This document shows positions 1 to 8,146 of a stretch of DNA of 64,000 nucleotides, in pieces. Position 1 is the first letter of the stretch. Every line of letters begins with the position of its first letter. The translations under genes and the position numbers were made by a program. The notes under the pieces are model-generated. The model made no database searches and was not told the DNA's origin. It saw nothing but the letters and a program-made list of their open reading frames with translations. The stretch covers positions 744,001 through 808,000 of the forward strand of contig NZ_SLZK01000003.1 in the NCBI RefSeq assembly GCF_004341105.1. Reading direction: 5' to 3'. This DNA is from Rhizobium sp. BK418 (GTDB taxonomy: Bacteria > Pseudomonadota > Alphaproteobacteria > Rhizobiales > Rhizobiaceae).

Positions 1-530
1 CCGCTGGTCGCGCTGAAGCTGCCGCTGTCACCCTGGTTCATATGGATGTCGTGGATGCCGTTGCCGGGCTCGAAGCCGAAATATTCATCCGGCTTGTTCT
101 GCTCCGGCCCCCAGGCTTCGCCGAAAGCATAGAAGTGGATGGATTTGTCGGCGATGCCCTCCTGCACGATCGGCTCGATGAAATCGCGCAGGTCGTTCTT
201 CGGCCCGTCGAGCTGGAACGGGGCGACATTCATGTCCTCGCGCTCGATCATGCCGCCGCGCACATAGTCGATAGCGAGATCCTTGCGGTCTCCCCTGATG
301 TCCGTAAGACCCATCGGCAGGGCGGCAAGCTCTGCGGTCAGCTCCGCGTGCTGGAAATCCGTGACATTGGCGTAAAGCAAGTCGTGCGGCGATTCCTTCG
401 AGCGCACGTTGAGGGCGATGCGATAGCTTGTGCCGCCGGCCTCGATGCGGATTTCGATATGAGGATCGTTGTCGTCGTCAAGGGCGAGCGCCGAAGCCGT
501 GCCCTTCAGCACCTTGTAATTCCGGAGCAT
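1..530 (-). CDS. YukJ / DUF2278 family protein, 3' end cut by window
   Basis: The reading frame starts at the ATG at 530-528 and stays open to the window edge (176 codons seen), so the C-terminus is missing. The N-terminus reads MLRNYKVLKG, and further on come YRIALNVRSKESP, FYAFGEAWGPE and GNGIHDIHMNQG. This order of motifs is characteristic of the DUF2278 family (Bacillus subtilis YukJ), whose biochemical role is unknown. No signal peptide or membrane segment is visible. The aldo/keto reductase lies 95 bp upstream on the same strand, so the two could be co-transcribed. Family assignment is strong; function is not inferred. Confidence 0.85.
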   Translation of the reverse strand, partial: MLRNYKVLKGTASALALDDDNDPHIEIRIEAGGTSYRIALNVRSKESPHDLLYANVTDFQHAELTAELAALPMGLTDIRGDRKDLAIDYVRGGMIEREDMNVAPFQLDGPKNDLRDFIEPIVQEGIADKSIHFYAFGEAWGPEQNKPDEYFGFEPGNGIHDIHMNQGDSGSFSATS

Positions 531-625
531 GGTGAACTCGTGGTGGGGGGACGAGGTGCCACGATAGCATGGCGAAACGCAGCTTTTGTGACGCTGGTTT
601 TCCGCCATGCAACGCTTTAGAGAAT

Positions 626-1684
626 TTACTTCTTCACGTGCGGCGCAAAGAGTTCCATGTCGGCTTCGCTCAGTCTGTCGTTTGCCGTGTTCAGTTGATG
701 CCAGTAGGGGTAGATCACCGGCGGTACGCTGACATCGTCGAGGCGCTTGCGCTCCTCATCCGAGAGTTTCAGGTCGGCGGCGGCAAGATTGTCCTTGAAC
801 TGCGCCTCGGTGCGACCGCCGATGATGACCGATGTGACCGCCCTGCGGCCGATCAGCCAAGCAAGTGCGACCTGTGCTGCCGAAACACCGCGTTCCCGAC
901 CGATCGCCACCAGCGTCTCGACGATATTCCAGAGACGATTTTCGTCGCGGATCGGCGGTTCGGTCCAGCCGGCGAACTGGCGGGTACCTTCGGGGGCTAC
1001 GGCATTGCGGCGATGCTTGCCGGAGAGAAGGCCGCCGGCGAGCGGGCTCCAGACGAGCACGCCGAGGCCCTGGTCTATAGAGATCGGCAGCAACTCATAT
1101 TCGGCGTCGCGGGCTTCCAGCGTGTAGTGGATCTGCTGGCTGACGAAGCGCTGGTATTTGTATTCGTTGGCGATGCCGAGCGCCTTCATGATGTGCCAGC
1201 CGGAATAATTCGAGCAGCCGACATAACGCACCTTGCCCTGCCTGATCAGGGTATCGAGCGCTTCCATCGTCTCTTCGAGCGGCGTTTCACCATCCCATTC
1301 ATGGACCTGATAGAGATCGATGACATCGGTCTTCATGCGCTGGAGGCTCGCCTCGCACTCGCGGATCAGATGGTAGCGCGACAGGCCGCGGTCGTTCGGG
1401 CCATCGCCCATGCCGAAGCGAGCTTTGGTCGCGAGCAGCACGCCGTTCGGGCGCTTGCCGCCGAGCACTTCGCCGATGATGCGCTCCGATTCGCCATCGG
1501 AATAAACATTGGCCGTATCGATCAGGTTGACGCCGGCATCGAGGCAGATATCGACCATGCGGCGGGCTTCCTGCACGCCGAGGTCACCGACGGTCTTTGC
1601 CCAGCCGACGCCGCCGAAGGTCATCGTGCCCATGGTCACGGTGGAAACTTTAAGGCCGGATCGGCCGAGCAAACGATATTCCAT
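626..1684 (-). CDS. Aldo/keto reductase
   Basis: This 352-residue protein is a single (beta/alpha)8 NAD(P)H-dependent aldo/keto reductase. The catalytic tetrad is visible as Asp56 and Tyr61 (LIDTANVYS), Lys87 (LLATK) and His128 (LYQVH). The MGTMTFGG start, the GCSNYSGW segment and the late cofactor-binding IIGGRTEAQ segment match the subgroup that includes YajO/Tas-like enzymes. It should reduce aldehydes or ketones in the cytoplasm; the natural substrate cannot be read from the sequence. It precedes the YukJ-like gene on the same strand. The start ATG at 1684 has a GGAGG-like ribosome site just upstream on the minus strand. Confidence 0.93.
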   Translation of the reverse strand: MEYRLLGRSGLKVSTVTMGTMTFGGVGWAKTVGDLGVQEARRMVDICLDAGVNLIDTANVYSDGESERIIGEVLGGKRPNGVLLATKARFGMGDGPNDRGLSRYHLIRECEASLQRMKTDVIDLYQVHEWDGETPLEETMEALDTLIRQGKVRYVGCSNYSGWHIMKALGIANEYKYQRFVSQQIHYTLEARDAEYELLPISIDQGLGVLVWSPLAGGLLSGKHRRNAVAPEGTRQFAGWTEPPIRDENRLWNIVETLVAIGRERGVSAAQVALAWLIGRRAVTSVIIGGRTEAQFKDNLAAADLKLSDEERKRLDDVSVPPVIYPYWHQLNTANDRLSEADMELFAPHVKK

Positions 1685-1851
1685 TGAAATTCCTCCTCAT
1701 GAAAATGGCCTGACTGACGTACCGCAACGCAATGCCGAGGCAAGCTCGATGCCGTTCACGCCTGCGTATTTACGCCTTTGCCGACGCCTGTGCGAGGATA
1801 TTAGACAATGGGTTTCTATGCGAGCGCGACGTATGTAGCCCGTAACAAGCG

Positions 1852-2190
1852 CTATTTCTTTGTCCTCAAAGCGATGATCATATCCGCTGCAACGAGCGGT
1901 TGGCTTCGCTCCATCCTGCGCGACAATTCGCGGACGAAGCCCGGGCTTTCATTTTTGCTGACGGCGTCGAGCAAGGCCTGACGTGAAGAACTGCAGGAGT
2001 TGGCAGCGATCAATCCCAATTCCAATGGCGAGCCGCTCTGCGGGGCATACGCAACTGCGCGCGACAAGAGGCAGTCGTTGTAGGCGACACCCTCGGGATA
2101 ATCCTTCAAATCTTTGGACGGTTTACCGGCTGTCGTCTGACATGCGGCGAGACTCGCGCAGGCAAGCAGGGTCACAATTCGGATCTTCAT
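1852..2190 (-). CDS. Small lipoprotein of unknown function
   Basis: The 112-residue product begins MKIRIVTLLACASLAACQT, a short hydrophobic signal ending in a lipobox (LAAC), so it should be lipidated on Cys17 and held in the envelope. The mature part is hydrophilic, has one more Cys in DCLLSRA and one in NSCSSS, and shows no domain I recognise. It is transcribed away from the afu-type transporter. Function unknown. Confidence 0.75.
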   Translation of the reverse strand: MKIRIVTLLACASLAACQTTAGKPSKDLKDYPEGVAYNDCLLSRAVAYAPQSGSPLELGLIAANSCSSSRQALLDAVSKNESPGFVRELSRRMERSQPLVAADMIIALRTKK

Positions 2191-2364
2191 GCAAACTCCA
2201 GGATAGTGAAAATGGATCGGCGTTGCAGAGGTAAATGATACAATCTTAAGTTAATATGGTTTTGGTTTAAACCCTACCGGGAAAGTACGCATTTTTGTCG
2301 GAAAGAAAGATGGGAAGGTATGGCCAATCAATGGCATCGTCGGCCAGATCGAAGCTACCGTTCC

Positions 2365-2382
2365 CTGTCACACCGCTGTAAA
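2365..2382 (+). promoter_or_regulatory. Probable PHO box (PhoB site)
   Basis: Two direct repeats, CTGTCAC (2365-2371) and CTGTAAA (2376-2382), are separated by ACCG. This has the 7-4-7 spacing of PhoB sites (consensus half-site CTGTCAT); the first half-site has one mismatch and the second two. It ends 44 bp before the ATG of the binding-protein gene, where a PhoB site replacing the -35 element would be expected. Confidence 0.5.
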
Positions 2383-2426
2383 ACACCCCGAATAAGGAGG
2401 GGCATCACCATCCGAGGATACCTTCC

Positions 2427-3404
2427 ATGAAAACTCTAGTTTCTGCCGCTGCACTGCTCGCCGCGAGCCTTCTCGCGATCCCGGCTTCCGCTGCCAGCCT
2501 CGTCCTCTACACCAGCCAGCCGAATGAAGATGCGCAGGCGACCGTTGACGGCTTCATGGCCGCCAATCCCGATATCAAGGTCGATTGGGTGCGCGACGGT
2601 ACGCCGAAGATCATGGCGAAGCTGCAGGCTGAAATCCAGGCGGGCAACCCGGTTGCCGACGTTCTCCTGATCGCCGATGTCGTGACGCTCGAGCGCCTCA
2701 AGGAAGACGGCAAGCTGCTCGCCTACAAGTCGCCGGAAGCAGCCAATTACGACGCCGCTCTCTACGACGCCGACGGCTACTACTATTCCACGAAGCTGAT
2801 CACGACCGGCATCATGTACAACACCTCGGCTGCCATGAAGCCGACGAGCTGGAAGGATCTTGCCAAGCCGGAAGCCAAGGGCCTCGTCACCATGCCGAGC
2901 CCGCTTGCTTCGGGTGCCGCTCTCATCCACGCCCAGACGCTTGCTGCCGTTCCGGGGCTCGGCTGGGATTTCTACAAGTCGCTCGCCGATAACGGCGCTG
3001 TCGCTTCCGGCGGCAACGGCGTCGTCCTGAAGTCCGTCGCTTCGGGCGAGAAGGCTTACGGTATGGTCGTCGATTACCTGCCGATCCGCGAAAAGGCCAA
3101 GGGCGCTCCGCTCGAGTTCGTCTTCCCGAGCGAAGGCGTTTCGGCCGTCACCGAGCCGGTCGGCATTCTCGCCAGCGCCAAGAATGTCGACGCCGCCAAG
3201 AAGTTCGTCGATTACGTGCTCTCCGAAAAGGGCCAGGAAGGCTTCCTGAAACTCGGCTACATCCCGGCCCGCAACGGCATGAAGCTGCCCGATGGCTTCC
3301 CGGCACGTGACACGATCAAGGTTCTGCCGGTCAATGCTGCCCAAGCGCTAGAGAATACCGACAAGGATCTGAAGACCTTTACGGATCTGTTCGGTTCGAA
3401 ATAA
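2427..3404 (+). CDS. afuA: ABC transporter periplasmic binding protein (AfuA/FbpA type)
   Basis: This 325-residue periplasmic protein starts with a signal peptide (MKTLVSAAALLAASLLAIPASA, cut after ASA) and continues as a cluster-D type binding protein: LVLYTSQPNED, the GYYYSTKLITTGIMYN hinge region and AYGMVVDYLPIREKA. It belongs to the family annotated as iron(III) binding (FbpA/AfuA). Some members, such as Actinobacillus AfuA, bind sugar phosphates instead, and the PHO-box-like site upstream makes a phosphate-containing ligand plausible here. It is the first gene of a three-gene importer operon with the permease and ATPase that follow. The gene symbol is a family label only. Confidence 0.85.
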   Translation: MKTLVSAAALLAASLLAIPASAASLVLYTSQPNEDAQATVDGFMAANPDIKVDWVRDGTPKIMAKLQAEIQAGNPVADVLLIADVVTLERLKEDGKLLAYKSPEAANYDAALYDADGYYYSTKLITTGIMYNTSAAMKPTSWKDLAKPEAKGLVTMPSPLASGAALIHAQTLAAVPGLGWDFYKSLADNGAVASGGNGVVLKSVASGEKAYGMVVDYLPIREKAKGAPLEFVFPSEGVSAVTEPVGILASAKNVDAAKKFVDYVLSEKGQEGFLKLGYIPARNGMKLPDGFPARDTIKVLPVNAAQALENTDKDLKTFTDLFGSK

Positions 3405-3411
3405 TAGACCC

Positions 3412-5106
3412 ATGCAGGGCTATGTACGTCCAGGAAACAGTCAGCCCGTCTGGCTGTTTCCTTTTATTGTTTGTGTGGTGCTTTTCCTCAGCGTGCTGCC
3501 TTTGGCGCGGCTCGCGATCGTCGGCATTTCCGCTTTTGCCAATGGCGGTGTCATGGTGGTTCTGTCCGATCCCATGGTCTGGTCGGCCGTCTATTACACC
3601 ATCCTTACGGCGATCCTGGGTACCATCATTTCGCTCTTCATAGGCTGCGCCTTTGCCTATCTGCTGACGCTGACCGATATACCGGCCAAGGGGCCGCTCA
3701 GTTTCTTCTTCGTGCTGCCGATGATGATCCCGCCGCAGGTCACCGCGCTTGCCTGGGTGCAGATGTCAGGGCCGTCGAGCCCGCTTCTGAAGGCGCTGCA
3801 TATCGCCCCGCCGATGGGATCGCCGCAGCCGCTTTATTCGGTCGGCGGCATTGCGCTGCTTTATGGCGTGCAGCACGCGCCTCTCGTCTATCTGGCGCTG
3901 AGGGCAGGGCTGATGACCCTGCCGCGCGACGGGGTGGAGGCGGCGCGGCTGTCGGGTGCGTCGAGCCTTCGGGTGTTCCGCGATATTATCCTGCCGCTGT
4001 CGCTGCCGGGCATCATTGCGGGTGCGGCCATCTCCTTTGTCTCATGCACCGGCAATTTCGGAATTCCCGCCATTCTCGGCATCCCGGCTTCGATCTTCAC
4101 CCTGCCGACGCTGATCTTTTCCAAGTTCACCGCCTTCTCCAGCCGCACCTTTGGCGATGTGGCGCTGCTGTCGGCGATCATCGCACTGATCTCTGTCGCC
4201 GGGCTAGCTATTCAGGACCGGGCGCTGCGCGGGCGCGACTATCGCGTCATTGGTCTTTCAGGCGCCGCGGCCGCCTTCGAGCTCGGCCGGTGGAAGCTTT
4301 TCTTTGCACCACTCCTCTGGATCATCCTATTCTTCATGCTGGCGGCACCTTTCTTTGCGCTCGTCGCAGGTGCCTTGGTGCCGGCCTATGGCGTGCCGCT
4401 CACCTTCAAGACCATGACGTTCCATGCCTTCGAGGAAATCCTCTTCCGGCAGGCGGTGACGCGCACCGCCTTTATCAATTCGCTGTCTCTCGCAAGCGGC
4501 GCGGCGGTCGGCCTGCTCTGCGTGACGGTACTGGCGGCTTATGCATTGACGCGGCGCAGAGACAGGCTGTCGCGCATCGTCTCCAGCCTAGTCGAAATAC
4601 CCTATTCGCTGCCGGGCATCGTCGTGGCAGTCTGCTTCATCCTTGTGTTCGCAGCTCCGATCCCGGTGCTGAACGTGACGCTTTACGGCACGGTCTGGAT
4701 CATTCTCGTCGCCTATTTCTCCTCTTTCTTCGCCGTCAGCCTGAAGCCTGTGGTCAGTGCCTTTCACCAGCTCGATCCGGCATTGGAGGAGGCGGCTCGG
4801 CTTTCGGGCGCTGGCTTCTTCCGGCGGCTGAAGGATATTATCGTGCCGCTGATCGCGCCGGCGGCAGGCGCATCCGTGATCCTCGTTTTCCTGATTGCCT
4901 GCAATGAGCTGACAATTTCAGCGCTGCTCTGGTCGGCAGGCACTCAGACGCTCGGAGTCGCCATCTATAATCTCGATGACAGCGGCAGTTCCGATCTTGC
5001 CTCGGCGCTCTCCGTCCTTGTCGTCTTCATGGTCGTCGCCATGATGCTGCTTCTGGAGCTTCTGGCGAAACATCTGCCCAAGGGAGTGGTGCCGTGGCGA
5101 AGCTGA
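3412..5106 (+). CDS. afuB: ABC transporter permease, fused two-domain (AfuB/FbpB type)
   Basis: This 564-residue inner-membrane protein carries two copies of the binding-protein-dependent permease domain, so one chain supplies both halves of the channel. Both EAA loops that contact the ATPase are visible: EAARLSGASSLRVFRDII near residue 180 and EEAARLSGAGFFRRLKDII near residue 460. About twelve membrane segments can be counted. The start at 3412 lies 8 bp after the binding-protein stop and has no clear ribosome site; a terminator-like hairpin lies within its first 20 codons. The C-terminus overlaps the ATPase gene by 13 bp. Confidence 0.9.
   Translation: MQGYVRPGNSQPVWLFPFIVCVVLFLSVLPLARLAIVGISAFANGGVMVVLSDPMVWSAVYYTILTAILGTIISLFIGCAFAYLLTLTDIPAKGPLSFFFVLPMMIPPQVTALAWVQMSGPSSPLLKALHIAPPMGSPQPLYSVGGIALLYGVQHAPLVYLALRAGLMTLPRDGVEAARLSGASSLRVFRDIILPLSLPGIIAGAAISFVSCTGNFGIPAILGIPASIFTLPTLIFSKFTAFSSRTFGDVALLSAIIALISVAGLAIQDRALRGRDYRVIGLSGAAAAFELGRWKLFFAPLLWIILFFMLAAPFFALVAGALVPAYGVPLTFKTMTFHAFEEILFRQAVTRTAFINSLSLASGAAVGLLCVTVLAAYALTRRRDRLSRIVSSLVEIPYSLPGIVVAVCFILVFAAPIPVLNVTLYGTVWIILVAYFSSFFAVSLKPVVSAFHQLDPALEEAARLSGAGFFRRLKDIIVPLIAPAAGASVILVFLIACNELTISALLWSAGTQTLGVAIYNLDDSGSSDLASALSVLVVFMVVAMMLLLELLAKHLPKGVVPWRS
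3433..3466 (+). terminator. Terminator-like hairpin inside the permease start (attenuator)
   Basis: A 12-bp stem (3433-3444 with 3450-3461, including one G-T pair) closes a 5-nt loop and is followed by TTTTATTGTTTG. It lies 29 bp after the binding-protein stop codon but within permease codons 8-18. It could stop or pause most transcripts after the first gene, giving much more binding protein than membrane components. The structure is read directly; activity is inferred. Confidence 0.55.
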
Positions 5107-6113
5107 TCCTCAATCAGGTGGCCAAGGATTTCGGCACGGGCAGGGCTGTTGTCAGTGGCTTTTCGCTCGATGTGCGCGAAGGCGGTTTCCTGGCGCTGCT
5201 TGGTCCCTCCGGCTGCGGCAAGACCACGGTGCTGCGCATGATCGCCGGTTTTGAGACGCCGAGCGACGGCTCCATCCATCTCGGCGAGCGGCTGCTGGCA
5301 GACGCTTCACGATCGCTGCCGCCGGAAAAACGCAACATGGCGATGGTTTTCCAGTCCTATGCGCTCTGGCCGCATATGAGTGTGGCCGATAATGTCGGCT
5401 ATCCCTTAAAGGTGCGCGGCATCTCCGGCGAGGCCTACAAGATCAAGGTGCGTAGGGCGCTGTCGACTGTGCGCCTCGCCGATTATGCCGAGCGGCGACC
5501 GGCCGATCTCTCCGGCGGCCAGAGGCAGCGTGTGGCGCTCGCCCGCTGCCTGGTGACATCGCCGGATGTCGTGCTGCTCGACGAGCCGCTCGCCAATCTC
5601 GACCGGCACCTGAAGCAGGAGATGGAGGAGACGTTCCGCGAGTTCCATCAGCGCTCCGGTGCCACGATGATCTATGTGACGCATGATCAGAGCGAGGCAA
5701 TGGCGCTCGCGACCGATGTCGCGGTCATGTCCGAGGGGCGGCTGTTGCAGGTGGCGCCGCCGGCGGAAATCTATGCGCGGCCGGAGGGGCCCATGGTCGG
5801 CGGTCTGATCGGCCGCGGCGCGATCATCACGCTGCCGGTCATGGGCGGCGAGCGCCAGCTGGAGTGGGACGAGCTGGAGGGAGCGCTGCATGCTGCCAAT
5901 GTTGATGGCGTCGATATTCTTGTTCGGCCGGAAGACGTTGTCATCGGCGGCGAGGGAGTTCCTGCGACCGTTCAATCCGTGCTCTTCGAAGGTGAGCGTT
6001 ACGCGGTGAAGCTGGCGCTCGGCAACGGTCAGATGTTGCGCGCCTACAGCCGTGTGGCGGTCGTGCCTGATGAGGCGGTGCACGTCGTCATCCGCGCCGG
6101 CTGGCGGCTATGA
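5094..6113 (+). CDS. afuC: ABC transporter ATP-binding protein (AfuC/FbpC type)
   Basis: The 339-residue ATPase starts with GTG at 5094, overlapping the permease stop. Walker A is GPSGCGKTT (residues 37-45), the Q-loop is MVFQSYALWPH, the signature is LSGGQRQRVALAR, Walker B is VVLLDEP and the switch His lies in VTHDQSEAM. A C-terminal TOBE-like regulatory domain (ILVRPEDVVIGGE) follows. It energises the two-domain permease. It is the last gene of the operon; a dispersed repeat follows it. Confidence 0.95.
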   Translation: MAKLILNQVAKDFGTGRAVVSGFSLDVREGGFLALLGPSGCGKTTVLRMIAGFETPSDGSIHLGERLLADASRSLPPEKRNMAMVFQSYALWPHMSVADNVGYPLKVRGISGEAYKIKVRRALSTVRLADYAERRPADLSGGQRQRVALARCLVTSPDVVLLDEPLANLDRHLKQEMEETFREFHQRSGATMIYVTHDQSEAMALATDVAVMSEGRLLQVAPPAEIYARPEGPMVGGLIGRGAIITLPVMGGERQLEWDELEGALHAANVDGVDILVRPEDVVIGGEGVPATVQSVLFEGERYAVKLALGNGQMLRAYSRVAVVPDEAVHVVIRAGWRL

Positions 6114-6160
6114 GGGACAAACGGCTTTGCAAAGCGCCTGTTCGTCTTCTGGAATGCTCA

Positions 6161-6211
6161 CGCAATTGCGGACGCAAAAACCGCTGCACACTTTTGCTGG
6201 AATTGCTTTAG
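6161..6211 (+). repeat. Dispersed ~50-bp repeat, copy A
   Basis: This stretch, containing GACGCAAAAACCGCTG and TTTTGCTGGAATTGCTTTA, recurs in reverse orientation directly behind cobO (44798-44850) and, more diverged, at 51021-51055. It fills most of the gap between the ABC ATPase and the next gene. It looks like a short rhizobial intergenic repeat; no coding role is seen. Confidence 0.7.
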
Positions 6212-6242
6212 TAATGGCGCTGATGCCAACCGGGAATGCCTG

Positions 6243-7352
6243 ATGTCGCTTCGCCTTGCCACCTTCAATGTCGAGAACCTGCTGACCCGCTTCGATTTCA
6301 CAGGCTATCGCAACCAGCTCCGGCAGGACCGTGTCATCAAGCTCTTCGAAGTCAATAACGAGGGGGTCTACCAGCAGCTGGAGCAGGCGCGGGTGATCGC
6401 ATCGACCGACGATACGAGGCAGATGACGGCGCTCGCCATTGCCGATGCGGACGCGGATATTCTCTGCCTGCAGGAAATCGACAGTATGGCGGCACTTCAG
6501 GCCTTTGAATATGGCTATCTCTACCGCATGGTCGGCAACGGCTACCGGCAGAAATACCTCGTCGAAGGCAATGACAGCCGCGGCATCGATGTCGCCGTTC
6601 TGATGCGCGAGGAGACGCGCGACGGACAGAAGATCGATCTGAAGGACATCAAGAGCCATGCGATGTTGACCTATCGCGATTTCGGTCTTTTCGACGACGA
6701 TATCGCCAAGACCAACCGGCTCGACGACAAGATCTTCAAGCGCGACTGCCTGGAACTGGACTTGAGGATCGGCGGCGTGCCGTTGACGCTCTATGTCGTG
6801 CATTTCAAATCGATGGGTGGCGCGCATGACGGGCTCGATGGACGGCAATCGACCTTGCCGATCCGCAGGGCGGAGGCGCGAGCCGTTCGCCGTATCATTG
6901 AAGATCGATTCGGCGCAGGCCATACCGCGAAGAAAAACTTCGTCATCTGCGGCGATATGAACGATTATCAGGAGCGTGTCGATGTGATCGGCCGGCGTGG
7001 CACCGGCTACCGGTTCGAGCATCGGGACGAGGACGAGAGCGCCCTCGATGTCTTCAGCCATGACGGATTTGCCGAAAACGTCGTGCGCCGGCGCCCCCCG
7101 CTCGACCGCTGGACGCTCTATCATGCGCGCGGCCCGGAGGAGCAGTGGCTCTGCCAACTCGATTATCTCTTGATATCGCCGGCTCTTGCCGCCGCCAATG
7201 CCAAGCGCATCCCCGAAATCATCCGCTTCGGACAACCCTACCGCACGATATTCCCGCCGGGGCAGGAGGTGGAGCGCTACCCACGCACCGGCTGGGACAG
7301 GCCGAAGGCATCCGATCATTGCCCCGTTGTCATGACACTGGATCTCTTATGA
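6243..7352 (+). CDS. Endonuclease/exonuclease/phosphatase family protein
   Basis: The 369-residue product has the EEP superfamily fold: LRLATFNVENLL at the N-terminus (Asn ligand), LCLQEID (metal-binding Glu), VHFKS, CGDMND (catalytic Asp/Asn) and the C-terminal SDHCPVVMTL (catalytic Asp-His). It could be a nuclease or a phospholipid/phosphoester phosphatase; the family does not settle the substrate. No signal peptide is evident. The Nudix gene follows with an ATGA stop/start overlap, so the two are translationally coupled and may act on related nucleotide or phosphate compounds. Confidence 0.9.
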   Translation: MSLRLATFNVENLLTRFDFTGYRNQLRQDRVIKLFEVNNEGVYQQLEQARVIASTDDTRQMTALAIADADADILCLQEIDSMAALQAFEYGYLYRMVGNGYRQKYLVEGNDSRGIDVAVLMREETRDGQKIDLKDIKSHAMLTYRDFGLFDDDIAKTNRLDDKIFKRDCLELDLRIGGVPLTLYVVHFKSMGGAHDGLDGRQSTLPIRRAEARAVRRIIEDRFGAGHTAKKNFVICGDMNDYQERVDVIGRRGTGYRFEHRDEDESALDVFSHDGFAENVVRRRPPLDRWTLYHARGPEEQWLCQLDYLLISPALAAANAKRIPEIIRFGQPYRTIFPPGQEVERYPRTGWDRPKASDHCPVVMTLDLL

Positions 7353-8083
7353 CCTCAGATTTTTCAGAGGACCTTTCAGCCTTTCCGCCGGAACAGACGG
7401 TTTTTCCGATCGCCGGCACGGATCTGCGCGTGCTTGACGGCGATCATCCGCTGCTGACGGCCAACCGGACATCGATCCGCGAGAATTGGGAAAGGGAAAT
7501 CGCCGCCAACCCGGCGCTCTTCGACGGCCGCATGGTGCTACAGCATCGGCTGAAGCTTTCCGAAGAAGGGATTGTGAGCGAGGCCCACACCGTTCCCTTC
7601 TCGACCTTCATGTGGTGGCGCAGGCAGCCGGAGCGGAAGGGCGCCATCCATCTTTTTGCCTATCCGGTGCTGGAATCATCCGACGGCGCGCTGGTTGCGA
7701 TTCGCATGGGCGCGCATACAGCCAATGCCGGCCAGGTCTATTTCGCCGCCGGCTCGCTGGAGCCCGATGATGTCGTTGATGGACGTTGCGATATCCACGG
7801 TAACATGGCCCGCGAGGTGATGGAGGAGACCGGACTCGATCTCGCCGATGCCGTTGCAGGCGAGGGGCTTCATGCCAGCCACATCCGCCGGTCGGTTTCG
7901 ATTTTCAAGCTGTTCCGTTTCGATATGACGGCAGATGACATGGTCGATTTCATTAGCCGGCATATGCTGGTTGCCGATGACAAGGAAATATCGGGCGCTG
8001 TCGCAATTCGTTCTGCCGATCCGGCTGCGCAGCCTTACAACGTCGCTATGCTTCCAATCATCGACTGGTATTTCAACAGGTAA
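7349..8083 (+). CDS. Nudix hydrolase
   Basis: The gene begins at the ATG overlapping the previous stop (ATGA at 7349-7352) and encodes 244 residues. The Nudix box core REVMEETGL is near residue 155, preceded by a Gly-rich loop (AAGSLEP). The N-terminal ~100 residues form an extra domain that resembles other long bacterial Nudix proteins. It should hydrolyse a nucleoside diphosphate linked to another group; the substrate is unknown. It is coupled to the upstream EEP-family gene. Confidence 0.85.
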   Translation: MTSDFSEDLSAFPPEQTVFPIAGTDLRVLDGDHPLLTANRTSIRENWEREIAANPALFDGRMVLQHRLKLSEEGIVSEAHTVPFSTFMWWRRQPERKGAIHLFAYPVLESSDGALVAIRMGAHTANAGQVYFAAGSLEPDDVVDGRCDIHGNMAREVMEETGLDLADAVAGEGLHASHIRRSVSIFKLFRFDMTADDMVDFISRHMLVADDKEISGAVAIRSADPAAQPYNVAMLPIIDWYFNR

Positions 8084-8146
8084 TCTTGCACTCCGGCGTC
8101 CTGTCGGGCAGGTTGGCTCTTCGATGACCGATTCAGGGAGGCCAAT

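Noticed and set aside
42..620. A 192-codon plus-strand frame at the window start
   Set aside because: The opposite strand encodes a convincing YukJ/DUF2278 protein.
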